Shown piece after piece: positions 12,550 to 23,059 of a stretch of 64,000 nt of DNA (position 1 is its first letter; each line of letters starts with the position of its first letter). A program made the translations under genes and the position numbers. A model generated the notes under the pieces. That model was given only the letters and a program-made list of their open reading frames with translations, ran no database searches and was not told the origin of the DNA. Location: the NCBI GenBank assembly GCA_017591395.1, contig WEDG01003484.1, forward strand, positions 62,001 through 126,000, read 5' to 3'. This stretch comes from Schistocephalus solidus. Its lineage: Eukaryota; Platyhelminthes; Cestoda; Diphyllobothriidea; Diphyllobothriidae.

Positions 12550-13069
12550 GTAGACACCTACAACAGTTTAAGGGAATCCTCCAAAATTCAGAAAGATATT
12601 AAATTTAGTTGTCATTAAATATGTCTGAAACACCCTCATTGAAATGTTAAACTGTTGTACTTCTGGTCGGGGACTTGTTGCTTGATTAACCGTGCTGAAT
12701 GCTTTTCAGTAAACGTGATCCCATGATGCTTGGTATCATTTATTTTGAGCGAAAAATAATGCTTTTATATGGAGAACATTGCTTTAGAAGCCGTTTTTTA
12801 AAAGCGTACTTTAACGTGTTTTTCAGTTGATCCGTATCAGGAATGACCTACTTTCAATGCTTTTTCTTTGGATGGCTATATATTTAAATACACCTTTATA
12901 AAGGCTTACAGAATAGGGGGATAATGGATATCAGATACCTCAGTAGAGATAATAGGTTACGTACTAATCTAATTCCATGTATAGGCAATTTAGTGAGAAT
13001 TCTTTATAGGGCCGCCCTCCAAGTACAAACATGGCCCTGCACGTAACTCCTTGAAGGGTAGATATTCCC

Positions 13070-13215
13070 GTCTCCTAACCCTAAGACTAGCCCTGACATA
13101 AACATCTACAGTAGCCCTAATCTTAACCCTTAAACTACGTTAAATCCTACCCGATACAGGTAACACTAACCCCGAGCTTAACAATAAACATAAATCTTAC
13201 CTTAAACCTTACTCT
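13070..13215 (+). repeat. Degenerate telomere-like tract (CTAACC/CTTAACC variants)
   Basis: Repeated short variants of CCTAACCCTAA (for example CCTAACCCTAAGACTAGCCC). The next 40 bases hold GCAAAGCCACTTAT, whose reverse complement lies beside the G-rich tract at 63497-63533, so both belong to one dispersed repeat rather than to a true telomere. Confidence 0.5.
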
Positions 13216-13850
13216 TCTTTCCCTGGAATTTGGTGCAAAGCCACTTATCCAGAGAAAAGTTAGTTTTCTCATGTCCTGCTTCGGTGGCCATATGAGCAAT
13301 CCTAGCAGACAATTTAAACTACAATATGTGACCTAGCACGTGTAATACGCCTAAGGGGGATTCAGTAAAAATCATGCAATCCATGTGAACGCATCCATCA
13401 AAGCACCAAACTAATAATGCACGAGTTCTATGTAAATGCAAATGCAAAATAAGTATTATAAATACTACTTCCGTGATTTGGAAAAAAAATCTTTCGAAAA
13501 GCAAAAATATTAAAGACACCAACAATTCGTTTCATGTGAGTAGACACCGTTAGCATTCGCATGACACCGTGAGTATTCGCATCAGCTGGACCTGGCGACC
13601 GTCGTCCATGAGGTGTATGAACGTTCTCCCTTGGTTCGAACCGCAATGGACCGAGGATGATCTTGACATATATTTCCGTCTTTGAAATCCCTCAACGGAC
13701 TCTGCAATCAGCAAGGGAGAATCTGGCTGATTCATGTGACCTCCGAAATGCCTCCCGTTGGACCCCCTCCCAAAGGGCGACAGTTTTTTTCTCGTAAATA
13801 TCACCGGGAGTTTTTTTTTCACTGTCTGCTCTTTTTCAACTATGTTCCAC

Positions 13851-13871
13851 TATGTTGGCCTCGCCAACATA
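13851..13871. other. Perfect short inverted repeat
   Basis: TATGTTGGC, a three-base loop, then GCCAACATA. It sits outside any recognised element and no T-run follows it. Role unknown. Confidence 0.6.
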
Positions 13872-14385
13872 TCGAGATACTATTTTTTTGATACCTTAAC
13901 TCGCATGTACAAATAGGGAATTCAAAGGTGACTCACCTACATCTCCCTCAAATATACTGATGCTGATACTGATACTATTTTAGATGTAGTTAATACTCGT
14001 CCGCGCCAATAACTGGTTAAATAAAACGTTACAGGCACGTTTAAGTTTAAAACCTTGCTTTTCACGGGCATTTTCATTAAGTATCCATTCAGCATTTATG
14101 TTATAGGAAGTCTGGAACAAACGGAGGTGTGTTATGTCCGGTCATTTGTTGCGAAATATTATTGGGAGAAATCGATACAAATTTTTTGTATTGTCTAAGA
14201 TGTATTAACTTAAAACAGAGGATTTCGCATAATTTCACTGATGAAGACGTGAGAAAACTAAAAGTTCCCAAAAAATCACAGATTGACAGGGCAACAGGGA
14301 TTAGTAAATATGAATAGCATTCTCAGATGCCATCGTAAGCATACCGCGTTTTGTATATTCAGACTACCTTATCTCCATCAACTTT

Positions 14386-14660
14386 GTGTGCAGTTTTTTC
14401 ATAGCAAGAATTCGGTTTGGAGAGCTTTCAAGGGAGGTAGAGGCACGTGATCGCCAAAACCCTTCAAATAATACTGTGCAACAACAAAGGCTTGAAGGCT
14501 TTACCACTTTCTTAGCCTTTACTGGTGCCGCATCAGGCCCTCAACCTTGTTTTATCTGCTCAAAAACACACGAAGTGACAAGTGTCCCACGTCTACTTTT
14601 CATTATTGTTGCGGAATTGTTGAAGATTTCGGTTCATCCTACTCTTCATTAACTTTTAAA
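14386..14660 (+). pseudogene. BEL/Pao gag remnant with zinc knuckle
   Basis: The 88-codon frame holds CFICSKTHEVTS (about 14548-14583), which fits the first half of a CCHC knuckle, C-X2-C-X3-H; the final Cys is lost. In BEL/Pao elements this knuckle precedes protease and RT by more than a kilobase. Here RT sequence starts about 100 bases later, so protease and most of RT have been deleted. The frame starts upstream without a clear ATG. Confidence 0.55.
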
Positions 14661-15130
14661 GCGATTAATTGAAGTATTTACGTTTGATGTTTGTCTGACT
14701 TCGTTATGTGATGCCAATTCTGCTAAGCGTTTTGTGGACGAAATTTGTGCAGTACTTTATCAAGGTCACTTTCGATTGCGGAACTGGGTGTTCAATGACT
14801 GTCACGTACTCTTAGTCATCAATGCTACTGAACGTTCTTCTAGTATACGAGATGTTGCTGTTAATCCACTGCCAACAAAACGAAATTTGGGTTGCAGTGG
14901 GATACGGATTCCAATATTCTGGCAATCAATATGGATATGCATACAAAACCGTTTACTCGTAGGAGAATCATGTCTTGTGTGTCCTCCTGTGTGACCCTCT
15001 GGTTTTCGTTTACTCTTGGGTGATACCAGGAAAGTTCTTACTGCAATGCTTATGCAAAAGCGGACTAAGCAGCGATTAGCAACTATCTGCCATCAACCGC
15101 TCTCATTCAGAAAACTAGATCTCTAATTTA
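14661..15130 (+). pseudogene. BEL/Pao reverse transcriptase, C-terminal remnant
   Basis: The reading runs from a degenerate YVDD region (TFDVCLTS, about 14676-14700) through SAKRFVDEI, GHFRLRNWVFN, NATERSS and LPTKRNLGCSG, in the order found in Pao-type RT after the catalytic site. The catalytic YVDD itself is destroyed. A stop follows near 14992. Neighbours on both sides continue the Pao order (gag before, RNase H after). Confidence 0.65.
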
Positions 15131-15184
15131 CGGAGTCTGAAAAGTCTTCAGTTTGCTCGGTGTCTAAAGCCCTAAGGTCTCAGT

Positions 15185-15660
15185 GATCTAATGCGGGTCC
15201 AGCTGCACGTGAATTTTGATGATTCAGAAGAAGCATATGCTCATTTCATTAACGACACACGAAAGTTGTACTGTTCAATCGTTTATTCAAAAGCACCCCT
15301 CAAAGTCGTCTCTATACCACGTTTAGAGTTGATGGCTTCCACTCGGACTGTGCGCGTGGCTGATCTCATCCGACCAGCTACCGATACGTACTTCCAAACA
15401 ATAACTTTCTTGACCTACTCAATTATAGTCATAAATTATATGCACAACCAGGTTCTGCACATTTGTAGTCAACCGACTGACGGTTAGACATGGCCTGTCC
15501 ACAAATTCGCAGTGGAGATACGTGAGTTCGGATGTTAACCCAGCAGACATAGCTTATTGGTGTATGTGCAACTGCGTGCTCGTACGGAGACGGTTGTGTG
15601 GTCTGGCATTTTTTGTTCGACCTGAAAGCGAATTGCATGTACAACTTAAAGGCTTGGAAT
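15185..15660 (+). pseudogene. BEL/Pao RNase H-like and connection region
   Basis: Reads FDDSEEAYAHF, YSKAPLKVVSIPRLELMAS and, after a frame change near 15490, [16 protein letters not shown]; these are hallmark segments of Pao RNase H and the adjoining region. Several frame shifts and stops (for example near 15484) break it. Confidence 0.7.
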
Positions 15661-15679
15661 TCAAAAGGACCATAGCCGA

Positions 15680-16403
15680 AATTCATGTTTTATCGTAGTG
15701 TGACTGCTTGGAAAAACATTGGTTATGCGTTTTTCAAGTTAGACAAAGCTACAAAGGGTCGTGGTCTGGTTCCTGTGTTTCAAGCAGTATATCGTAGTTT
15801 CTACCGGCAAGGCGCCTCAGAAGACAGTGATGATGGGCTATATGCTGGTTTTGGAAATGCGCCAGGAAAGTTTGATACAGCACGAACAGTGCCAGCACTT
15901 CCCCAAGAGCGCAAAATATTATCCGATATATGCAAATAAATGTTGATTGTCAAAGAAAAACCGTTAGATCTAGTGGTTTGAGGAGGGTGTATCCAGTTCT
16001 GATTAATGAAATAATGTGCGTTGGAAGTCGCCTGAGCTACTCGAGTTACTGGGAGTCAATTAAACATCCAGATATTCATCGAAACCGTCATAACGTAACG
16101 GATTTGATAATCAACTATTTACGAGAACTGGAAGGGCACTGCGCGACGATGCAAGTGCTGAGTGTTATCCGTCGGAATTTTTGGATCTTAAAGGGAAGTG
16201 CTTCAGTTACGCATGTCGTCAGAGCATGTTTATCATGCAGAAGTAAATTCAGGCCCTCTCAAGGACAGATGATGGCTTCGCTTCCTTTACAAAGAACAGA
16301 GCTGGGATGGTATCCTTTCAAATGTTGTGGAGTAAACTATTTTGGACCCTTTGCGACCAAACGTGGACGGTCTTATGAGAAAACGCTATGGCTGCTTGTT
16401 TAG
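15680..16403 (+). pseudogene. BEL/Pao integrase, N-terminal zinc domain and start of core
   Basis: Pre-integrase sequence (SVTAWKN... near 15700) leads to an H2C2 zinc-binding domain: His in NRHNVTD, His in EGHCATM, and Cys-Cys in ACLSCR (about 16080-16240). The core begins GVNYFGPF (about 16330), where the family has Asp in place of Asn, so the first residue of the DDE triad is mutated. A TAG at 16401-16403 and a frame shift follow. This is the best preserved part of the element, with a 157-codon open frame. Confidence 0.8.
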
Positions 16404-17153
16404 TTGCCTACAGATTAGGAACTTACGTCTTGAGGTGGCCTCTAGTCTTTCTATGGATTCCGTTTTCCCAAGGTCTGGTGAGGTTTGTTAGAAGGCGAGG
16501 AAGGCCAACTGACATCTACAGTGACAATGGAACCAATTTTGTTGGATTAGTGTGAGAGCTTTGAAGCGACACACACAAGTGGGATCAAAAGAAGGTGTCA
16601 GATAGATTACTCAGTACTGAGTGGCATTTTAACACACCCGCCGCTAGCCATCGCGGAGGGGAAGGGGAGCGTGTGATCGAGTCAGTGGGAAGAATTCTGC
16701 TTTCGCTGTTTAACGAGCAATGCATAACCGATTAGAAACTCAGTACCTTTTTTGTACAAGCAGAACACGTATCAAACAACAGACTGCTGAGTCCACCAGC
16801 ATAAGACCGTAATGATCTGGAATCCCCTACACAGATCAGTCTGATATTGATGCGATAAAGTCTGGGGCTGGCCAGCACTGAGGTTTTTTACGCAGTATCA
16901 TGCTGGATAGAAACAAATACACTATTTGGTGGGTGTCGTTTGGCGAAGTTGGATAAAGAATACCTCCCAACAGTACAACAGTTTACAAAATGGCTTCAAG
17001 CATCCCGAGAGCTGAAATCAGGCGATTTGGTCCTAGTGTCTGGTGAGCACATGCCTCGTGAAAAGTAGCCACCAGGGGTTGAGGGAAAGATGTGAAGAGG
17101 TTCGCAATGGCTTAGTTAGGACTGTATAGGTGTGAACGGTGGGTGGCGTCGTG
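16404..17153 (+). pseudogene. BEL/Pao integrase core and C-terminal remnant
   Basis: After the stop the reading continues in shifted frames: LEVASSLSMDS, RFVRRRGRPTDIYSDNGTNF (second catalytic Asp), HRGGEGERVIESVGRIL (third catalytic Glu), then EYLPTVQQFTKW, LKSGDLVLVSGEHMPR and NGLVRTV near 17100-17125. At least four frame changes are needed. The sequence is interrupted at 17153 by the plus-strand NLR-Z copy and resumes at 23047 or 23060. Confidence 0.75.
17141..17153. repeat. Left target-site duplication of the plus NLR-Z copy
   Basis: GGGTGGCGTCGTG, identical to 23047-23059. It defines the ends of the element between them. Confidence 0.9.
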
Positions 17154-17612
17154 GGGTGTAGGGGTACTAGTTAGGGGCAGCACCACACAGCTTGCATTTG
17201 GTCGCTCCATTTGTCTCGTACAGGTGGTGAATGCTCCTGTGGCCGCCTCTAACTGGTACCCAAACTCTCACCTGTAGCTCCTCGAAGTTGGGTTCTTCCT
17301 AGCGGCCACACCCCGGGCAACCGTCACGACTGGCGGGCTAAACCAGGTTAGGGTCTCCGGTGTTGTGTGTGCCTCCACTCTCGGTATGTCTGACTCCCGA
17401 ACTTCCCACCTCCCCCCTCTCAAAAAGTCCTACGGTGGAGGCTACAGCAACCCCGTAGGCGACCCAGACTAACTCGGGTCGTTCTCCCACTAAAAAAATC
17501 CGTGACCCATAGTGGAGTTCGGCAGCCGTCTGGGATGTCCGAGCAGCCCTATTTAGGGATAGCACTGCTTGCCTCCTCGCGGAGGAAGGGGCTAGAATAT
17601 GTGCCCTAAAAA
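17154..17612 (+). other. 5' leader of the plus NLR-Z copy
   Basis: Nearly colinear with the reverse complement of 6392-6849. Neither copy keeps a long ORF here. The shared edge (GGGTGTAGGGGTACTAG in this copy) marks the 5' end of the family. Confidence 0.65.
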
Positions 17613-20600
17613 ATGCTGGGTCTCACGTCTTCTGCAGTCGGCCGCGGCTCGCAGATCGCAAAATACACGGTCGTAAAACTCAAACAAACAACAACACCCC
17701 CCGTCCCCATCCCCCTCGCCATACTCTCCAGGCTGCTCTGGTGAGTCCACTCACACTAGCAGCCTGGAATGTTCACTACCTTTTAGACAATCCTAGGAGC
17801 AACCGGCCGGAACGGAGGACAGCGCTACTCGCTCGGGAACTGGCGCGCTACAAGGTGGACATTGCTGCTCTCAGCGAGACCCGATTCTCTGAGCAGGGTC
17901 AGCTGGAGGAGGTGGGGGCCGGCTACAATTTCTTCTGGAGCGGCCGGCCAAAGGCAGAGCGACGCGACGCTGGTGTTGCCTTTGCCATCCGTAACGACAT
18001 CGTGGGACGTCTGCCCTGTCTGCCGCAGGGTATCAATGATCGTCTGATGAACCTCCGCCTGCCTCTTCGGGGAGACCAGTTCACCACCATCATCAGCGCC
18101 TACGCTCCCCCAATGACGAGCTCTGATGTGGCGAAGGACAAATTCTACGAAGACCTACACGCTTTGCTGGCGACTGTGCCGAAAGAGGACAAGTTAATTG
18201 TCCTTGGTGACTTCAATGCCCGCGTCGGGACGGATAACGCTGCCTGGCAGGGAGTGCTGGGTCCCCACGGTCTCGGTAGCTGCAACGATAACGGCCTCCT
18301 TCTTCTGCGCACGTGTGCGGAACACCATCTCCTGCTGTCCAACACCTTCTTCCGCCTTCCGAAGCGGGAGAAGGCCACGTGGATGCACCCTCGGTCGCGG
18401 CGCTGGCATCTGCTGGACTATGTTCTCGTCCGGAGGCGAGATCTACAGGACGTGCTGGTAACCAAGGCGATCCGCGATGCCGATGGTTGGACAGATCACT
18501 GCCTCATCATCTCTCAGATGAGGCTCCGACTGCAACCCCGACGAAGGCCCCAAGGTAAGAGGCCGCCATGTAAGTTAAATACTCTTTTATTAAATTTGCC
18601 TGCTCACTGTTTTGATTTCAGCAACCAAATTAACCGAGAAACTGGAGGACCTGCATGCTCCAGATGATAACGCTACCGTGGAGACACGATGGTGTCAACT
18701 GCGAAATGTCATCCAGTCCACCGCCCTCGATGTACTCGGACGCGCACACCGTCGACACCAGGACTGGTTTGTCGACAATGACGCCAACATCAGCAACTTA
18801 CTCGCGGAGAAGAATAGACTACACAAAGCCTACATGGACCTTCGGAATGACGCCACCAAAGCAGCCTTTTTCAGATGCCGGCGCCTTGTACAACAACGGC
18901 TGTGGGAGATGCAGGATGCCTGGATGATCCAAAAGGCTGAGGATATCCAGGGGTATGCGGACCGCAGTGAAATGAAAAACGTTTTCAAAGCCATCAAGGC
19001 CATCTACGGCCCGTGTATCAAGGGGTCCGCACCGCTGCTCAGCTCTGACGGCACAACACTGCTGACAGAGAAATCGCAAAATTCTGAAGCGCTGGGCCGA
19101 GCACTTCAGAAGTGTCCCTTAATTGCTCATCAGCCATCTCCGATGCTGCCATTGACCGGCTCCCTCAAGTGGACACGAACAATGACCTGGATCTGCCGCC
19201 TTCCCTACCAGAAACCATCCGGGCCGTGCAGCAGATTTCCAGCGGTAAAGCAGCGGGATCCGACGAAATCCCACCGGAAGTCTACAAGCACGGTGGGCCC
19301 CGGCTGATGGCAGAACTCACAACACTCTTCCAGGAGATGTGGCGCCAAGGACAAGTTCCTCAGGATTTCAAAGACGCCACCATCGTCCATCTCTACAAAC
19401 GGAAGGGGAACCGGCAACTCTGTGATAATCACAGAGGCATCTCATTGCTCAACATCGCCGGGAAGATCTTCGCCCGTATCCTTCTCAATCGTCTTAACGG
19501 TCACCTAGAGCAGGGCCTGCTCCCGGAAAGCCAATGTGGCTTCCGCCGACACCGCGGAACAACCGATATGATCTTTGCCGCCCACCAGCTACAAGAGAAG
19601 TGTCAGGAGATGCGAACTCACCTATACACTACCTTCGTGGATCTAACGAAAGCCTTTGACACGGTGAATCGTGACGGACTGTGGAAAGTCATGCAGAAAT
19701 TTGGTTGTCCTGTGCGGTTCACGCACATGGTGCGTCAGCTTCATGACAGGATGGCGGCGCGCGTCACTGACAACGGGACGGTAGCCGAAGCATTCGCAGT
19801 GACCAACGGAGTGAAACAGGGCTGCGTACTAGCCCCCACCCTCTTCAGTCTCATGTTCTCCGCTATGCTGATGGACGCCTACCGTGATGAGCAGCCTGGT
19901 ATCCGCAACGCCTACAGAACTGACGGGCACCTTCTCAACAGTCGGCGTATGCAAGCTCCAACGCGCGTGTCTACGACTACAGTCCATGACTTGCTCTTCG
20001 CGGACGACTGCGCCCTTAACACCGTGACGGAGGAGGACATGCAAAGGAGCATGGACCTCTTCGACGAAGGCTGCGCTGTTTTCGGATTAACAATCAGTAC
20101 AGCCAAAACGGTTGTCATGCACCAGCCGCCACCCAGCACGGAATGCAATGCTCCTCGAATCAATGTCAACGGTGCTCAACTCAAAAACGTGGAAACCTTC
20201 GCTTATCTAGGAAGCACGATGTCGCGCAACACGAGAATCGATGAAGAGGTTGCCCAACGGATCTCCAAATTTAGTCAGGCCTTCAGCCGGCTGCAGGCCT
20301 CCGTGTGGAATCGCCACGGTATTCACCTGAACACCAAACTGAAGATGTAAAAGGCCGTCGTCTCGACGACACTCCTTTACGGAGCGGAAACCTGGACCGT
20401 CTACTCGAACCAAGCCAGAAAGCTGAATCACTTTCATCTCAGATGCCTCCGCAGAATACTGAAGCTGAGATGGCAAGACAGGATCCTGGACACGGAAGTC
20501 ATGGAGCGGACCGGAATCCTCAGCATCCATGCCATGCTGAGGCAAGTGCAACTGCGATGGAGTGGCCACCTGGTAAGAATGGACGACGAGCGACTACCCA

Positions 20601-21687
20601 AACGACTTTTCTACGGAGCTGTCACTACGGGTTTTCGCCGGCAGGGAGGTCAAAAACGACGCTACAAGGACACGTTGAAGAAATCGCTGAAGCAACTGCA
20701 AATCAACTCGGCGACCTGGGAGGACCTCGCCCAGGATAGACCGGCATGGAGAAGATCAGTGAAGACTGGTTCAGCAATCTATGAGGCCAACCAGATCGCC
20801 GCCGCCAAGGCCAAAAGAGCGGCACGAAAGTCACCAGCGCCCCGGACCAACACCGCCAATGCCCAGGCCCTGCCAACATGCCCGCGCTGTCAACGCATCT
20901 TCCGCGCGCGAATCGGCCTGGTTGGACATCTTCGGACGCAGTGCACCAACAATCCGACAATTCCAATTTCTATGTCAAATTCGGCCAACCCTCCTTCTGA
21001 CTCTCCCACCCTCACTCCTGGAATCAATTCCATTACTCCCACCATCATAGAAACCACATCCATCTACTCATCGCCTGCTACCCCCACCACCGCAACCACC
21101 ACCGCCTTCGCCCTCACTACCTCCACCACCACCACCACCATCAGCGATGGGGAATCTCTCCTAAGCTATACGCAATGCGACCGCACATTCACCTCACGCA
21201 TCGGCCTGGTCGGTCACTTGCGAATACATCGTACAGAGACCGGTGAGCCAGTGCCTGGAACACCATCACACAGCAGAGATCGTCGCCTCCATTGCCCTCA
21301 CTGTCCTCGCGCATTCACTCATCGCATGGGCCTATTCGGTCACATGCGCATCCATGACAGCGGAATACACCACAATGCCGACAACACCGATACACCATGC
21401 ACACCCTCCGCTCCTGCCATTCTTAGCGCCCTGACACCCCCACTACCATGAATGACATCCCCCCAGCCTCTACCGATTTCTCCTGCCCACACTGCGCCCG
21501 CAACTTCAACTCACGCATCGGCCTGGTCCGTCACCTGCGAATCCATGACACGGAGGCTGGTGAACCAGTGCCTGGTGCTCCGACATATAGTCGACGCGCC
21601 CGCCTTCACTGCCCTCACTGCTCCCGCACATTTACACACCGCATGGGCCTATTAGGACACATGCGCCTCCACGACAACCTCCGGTAA
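17613..21687 (+). pseudogene. Endonuclease-reverse transcriptase-zinc finger polyprotein of NLR-Z
   Basis: Start taken at the ATG at 17613, conserved with the minus copy. APE endonuclease 17741-18540 ([30 protein letters not shown]); linker 18550-18700; RT about 18990-20350 (FVDLTKAFD 19634-19660, GVKQGC near 19809, FADD 19997-20008); post-RT region ([18 protein letters not shown]); C2H2-type fingers at 20879, ~21166, 21293, 21484 and 21610. Breaks: TGA at 17742-17744, +1 near 18630, +1 near 19080, +1 near 19117, TAA at 20348-20350, -1 near 21431. The second finger has Tyr for its first Cys. Codon-level agreement with the minus copy shows that protein selection acted on the family. In active copies the product would nick DNA and copy its own RNA at the nick. 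Confidence 0.88.
20879..21687 (+). other. C-terminal zinc-finger array of NLR-Z
   Basis: Five units. The first is C-X2-C-X12-H-X4-C (starts 20879). The rest are C-X2-C-X12-H-X3-H type at ~21166 (first Cys lost), 21293, 21484 and 21610. Two finger types alternate: one with SRIGLV before the His pair and one with HRMGL. A Ser/Thr/Pro-rich spacer (20945-21160) separates finger 1 from the rest. The role is probably nucleic-acid binding; the array follows the RT rather than preceding the endonuclease. Confidence 0.8.
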
Positions 21688-21774
21688 ACCACCGGAGGCT
21701 AAGCTACATCAGCGCACACTACCTACACCAATACATCGACAACACCCTCACAATCACCATTTACCAGTGTATAT

Positions 21775-21795
21775 CACGGTTTCCTAGAAACCGTG
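21775..21795 (+). other. Perfect hairpin at the start of the NLR-Z 3' UTR
   Basis: CACGGTTTC, loop CTA, GAAACCGTG. The minus copy has the same hairpin at 2223-2243, with the complementary loop on the same RNA sense. Confidence 0.75.
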
Positions 21796-22580
21796 GCTGG
21801 GAAGTCTGCCAATCTGACGCTTCCACCAGACCACGCCGACGGCTCAGTGTATGTGCTGTGTGTGTCAAGTGGCTGACCAGTGGACTGGGAGTCAGACGGC
21901 GATGGCTGCTCCATATCCCCTGAGTTAGTGAATCCTGGTGTGTTCGTTATGGGGGCCAGGTCGTGCTGTGGCGCGCCAAGACAGGTACGCCGATCCGTCA
22001 GCTAATGCTCACTCCCACATCAGGCAACTGACCGGCTCGGACAGTAGTCTGACTGTGGGGGTGGGGGAGAGAGTGAGGTCGACAGCTCAGCGCATATTCC
22101 TCACTATAAACAATCTGACGCACTCAAAACTATCACGGTGCGCTAAAAGCCGTGGCTTGGAATGTTGCCAACTGACGGGATAACTCGGACCGCGTGGTCA
22201 GCCCAATGTGTGTTTTGTGTGGAGTGGCTGACTGGTGGACTGAGAGTCAGGCTGCAATGGCTCCTTCTTAATGTGCTCTTTATGGCACCCCCACTCTCTG
22301 GGATCCAAGCCAGGTGTGGTGGCACACCCAGGGGCGGCTCCGGCCGCGCCAGCCACCTGTGCCCTCTCCCATCTCCGGTCTTCTTGACTGTGTCATGAGA
22401 CCGGGCTCAGGTTGGGGAGGAGAAGATATGGCGGTAACGTTGAGTGCAGCGGTTGGAAGGTTGCCAACTGACAATTACACTCAGACCTCGCAGTTAGTCC
22501 AATGTGTGTTGTGTGGAGTGGCTGACTGGTGGTCTGAGAGTCAGGCTGCGATGGCTCCTTCTAAACGTGACCTCTGGCTA

Positions 22581-22596
22581 TCTCACACATGTGAGA
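22581..22596 (+). other. Perfect hairpin in the NLR-Z 3' UTR
   Basis: TCTCACA, two bases, TGTGAGA. The minus copy has the corresponding sequence near 1416-1432. Confidence 0.65.
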
Positions 22597-22656
22597 TGTA
22601 AGCCGTTCAACCCCCTGTTGTGTGAAATCCTGGTGCTTGTGTTTGCGGGGCCAGGT

Positions 22657-22673
22657 CGTGTACGTAGTACACG
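22657..22673 (+). other. Perfect hairpin in the NLR-Z 3' UTR
   Basis: CGTGTAC, loop GTA, GTACACG. The corresponding region of the minus copy (about 1337-1355) is also self-complementary. Confidence 0.65.
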
Positions 22674-22978
22674 TAGACGAGGTCACCAGCAGCTGCGCCC
22701 GCTTCCGCATCAGACAACTGACCGGCTTGGACAGTGGTCTGATTGTGGGGGTGGGGAAGAGAGTGAGGTCGAGAGCTCAGCGTATTTTCCTCACTATAAA
22801 CAATCTGACGCGCTTGAAACTATCACGGTGCGCTAAAAGCCGTGGCTTGGAAGGTTGCCAGCTGACGGGATAACTCGGACTGCGTGGTCAGCCCAATGTG
22901 TGTTTTGTGTGGAGTGGCTGACTGGCGGTAGCTGCAGCGCAAGGCTACTATCACTTAAAACTAATTCACGCGCAAGTC

Positions 22979-23035
22979 ACCGTCCCTGCTCCACACTTCC
23001 ATGGAGCATACGGTGGACATCGTCGGACTACGACG
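22979..23035 (+). other. Two terminal hairpins of NLR-Z
   Basis: First: ACCGT (22979-22983) pairs with ACGGT (23010-23014), and inside it TGCTCC (22987-22992) pairs with GGAGCA (23003-23008). Second: CGTCG (23021-23025) pairs with CGACG (23031-23035). Eleven bases remain to the element end. A structured 3' end without poly(A) is the kind of feature an element-specific RT may recognise; that role is inferred. Confidence 0.6.
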
Positions 23036-23046
23036 GTCGAACTGTC

Positions 23047-23059
23047 GGGTGGCGTCGTG
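23047..23059. repeat. Right target-site duplication of the plus NLR-Z copy
   Basis: GGGTGGCGTCGTG, exact copy of 17141-17153. Confidence 0.9.

Larger units (their letters stand above)
12550..14385. other. Unassigned AT-rich sequence
   Basis: No gene seen. It contains the telomere-like tract at 13070-13215, a near-perfect 20-base doublet at about 13544-13584 (ACACCGT followed by AGCATTCGCAT or AGTATTCGCAT), and the hairpin at 13851-13871. The stretch from about 14100 may be the eroded 5' part of the following BEL/Pao element, but nothing in it can be matched. Confidence 0.5.
17154..23046 (+). mobile_element. Non-LTR retrotransposon NLR-Z, near full-length copy in BEL/Pao
   Basis: 5,893 bases bounded by an exact 13-base direct repeat. 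Order: leader (17154-17612), polyprotein region (17613-21687), modular 3' UTR (21688-23046) ending in two hairpins and GAACTGTC without poly(A). It is inserted in the integrase C-terminal part of the BEL/Pao remnant. The coding part has few breaks and keeps the RT FADD motif, so it is among the younger insertions in the window, but it is not active as read. Confidence 0.9.
21688..23046 (+). repeat. Modular, hairpin-rich 3' UTR of the plus NLR-Z copy
   Basis: A module of roughly 140 bases (foldback near CACGGT...CCGTG, then a GTTGCCAACTGACG-like segment, a GTCAGCCCAATGTGTG...GGCTGAC foldback, and AGTCAGGCTGCAATGGCTCC) occurs at about 21775-21915, 22133-22275, 22440-22570 and 22824-22925. Connecting segments (GTCTGATTGTGGGGGTGG, CTCACTATAAACAATCTGACG) are also repeated. 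The UTR therefore grew by internal duplication. ORFs here are incidental. Confidence 0.75.

Noticed and set aside
14236..14262. CTGATGA followed by GAGAAAAC as a hammerhead
   Set aside because: Only eight bases separate the boxes and they do not pair.
18555..18621. Possible intron in the NLR-Z endonuclease-RT linker (AAG/GTAAGA ... TTTCAG), also present in the minus copy near 5390-5455
   Set aside because: In the plus copy removal would join two open frames, but only because of a +1 base next to it. In the minus copy the region reads straight through into RT, and the read-through peptide ([10 protein letters not shown]...F) fits the usual linker. RNA-seq split reads would decide.
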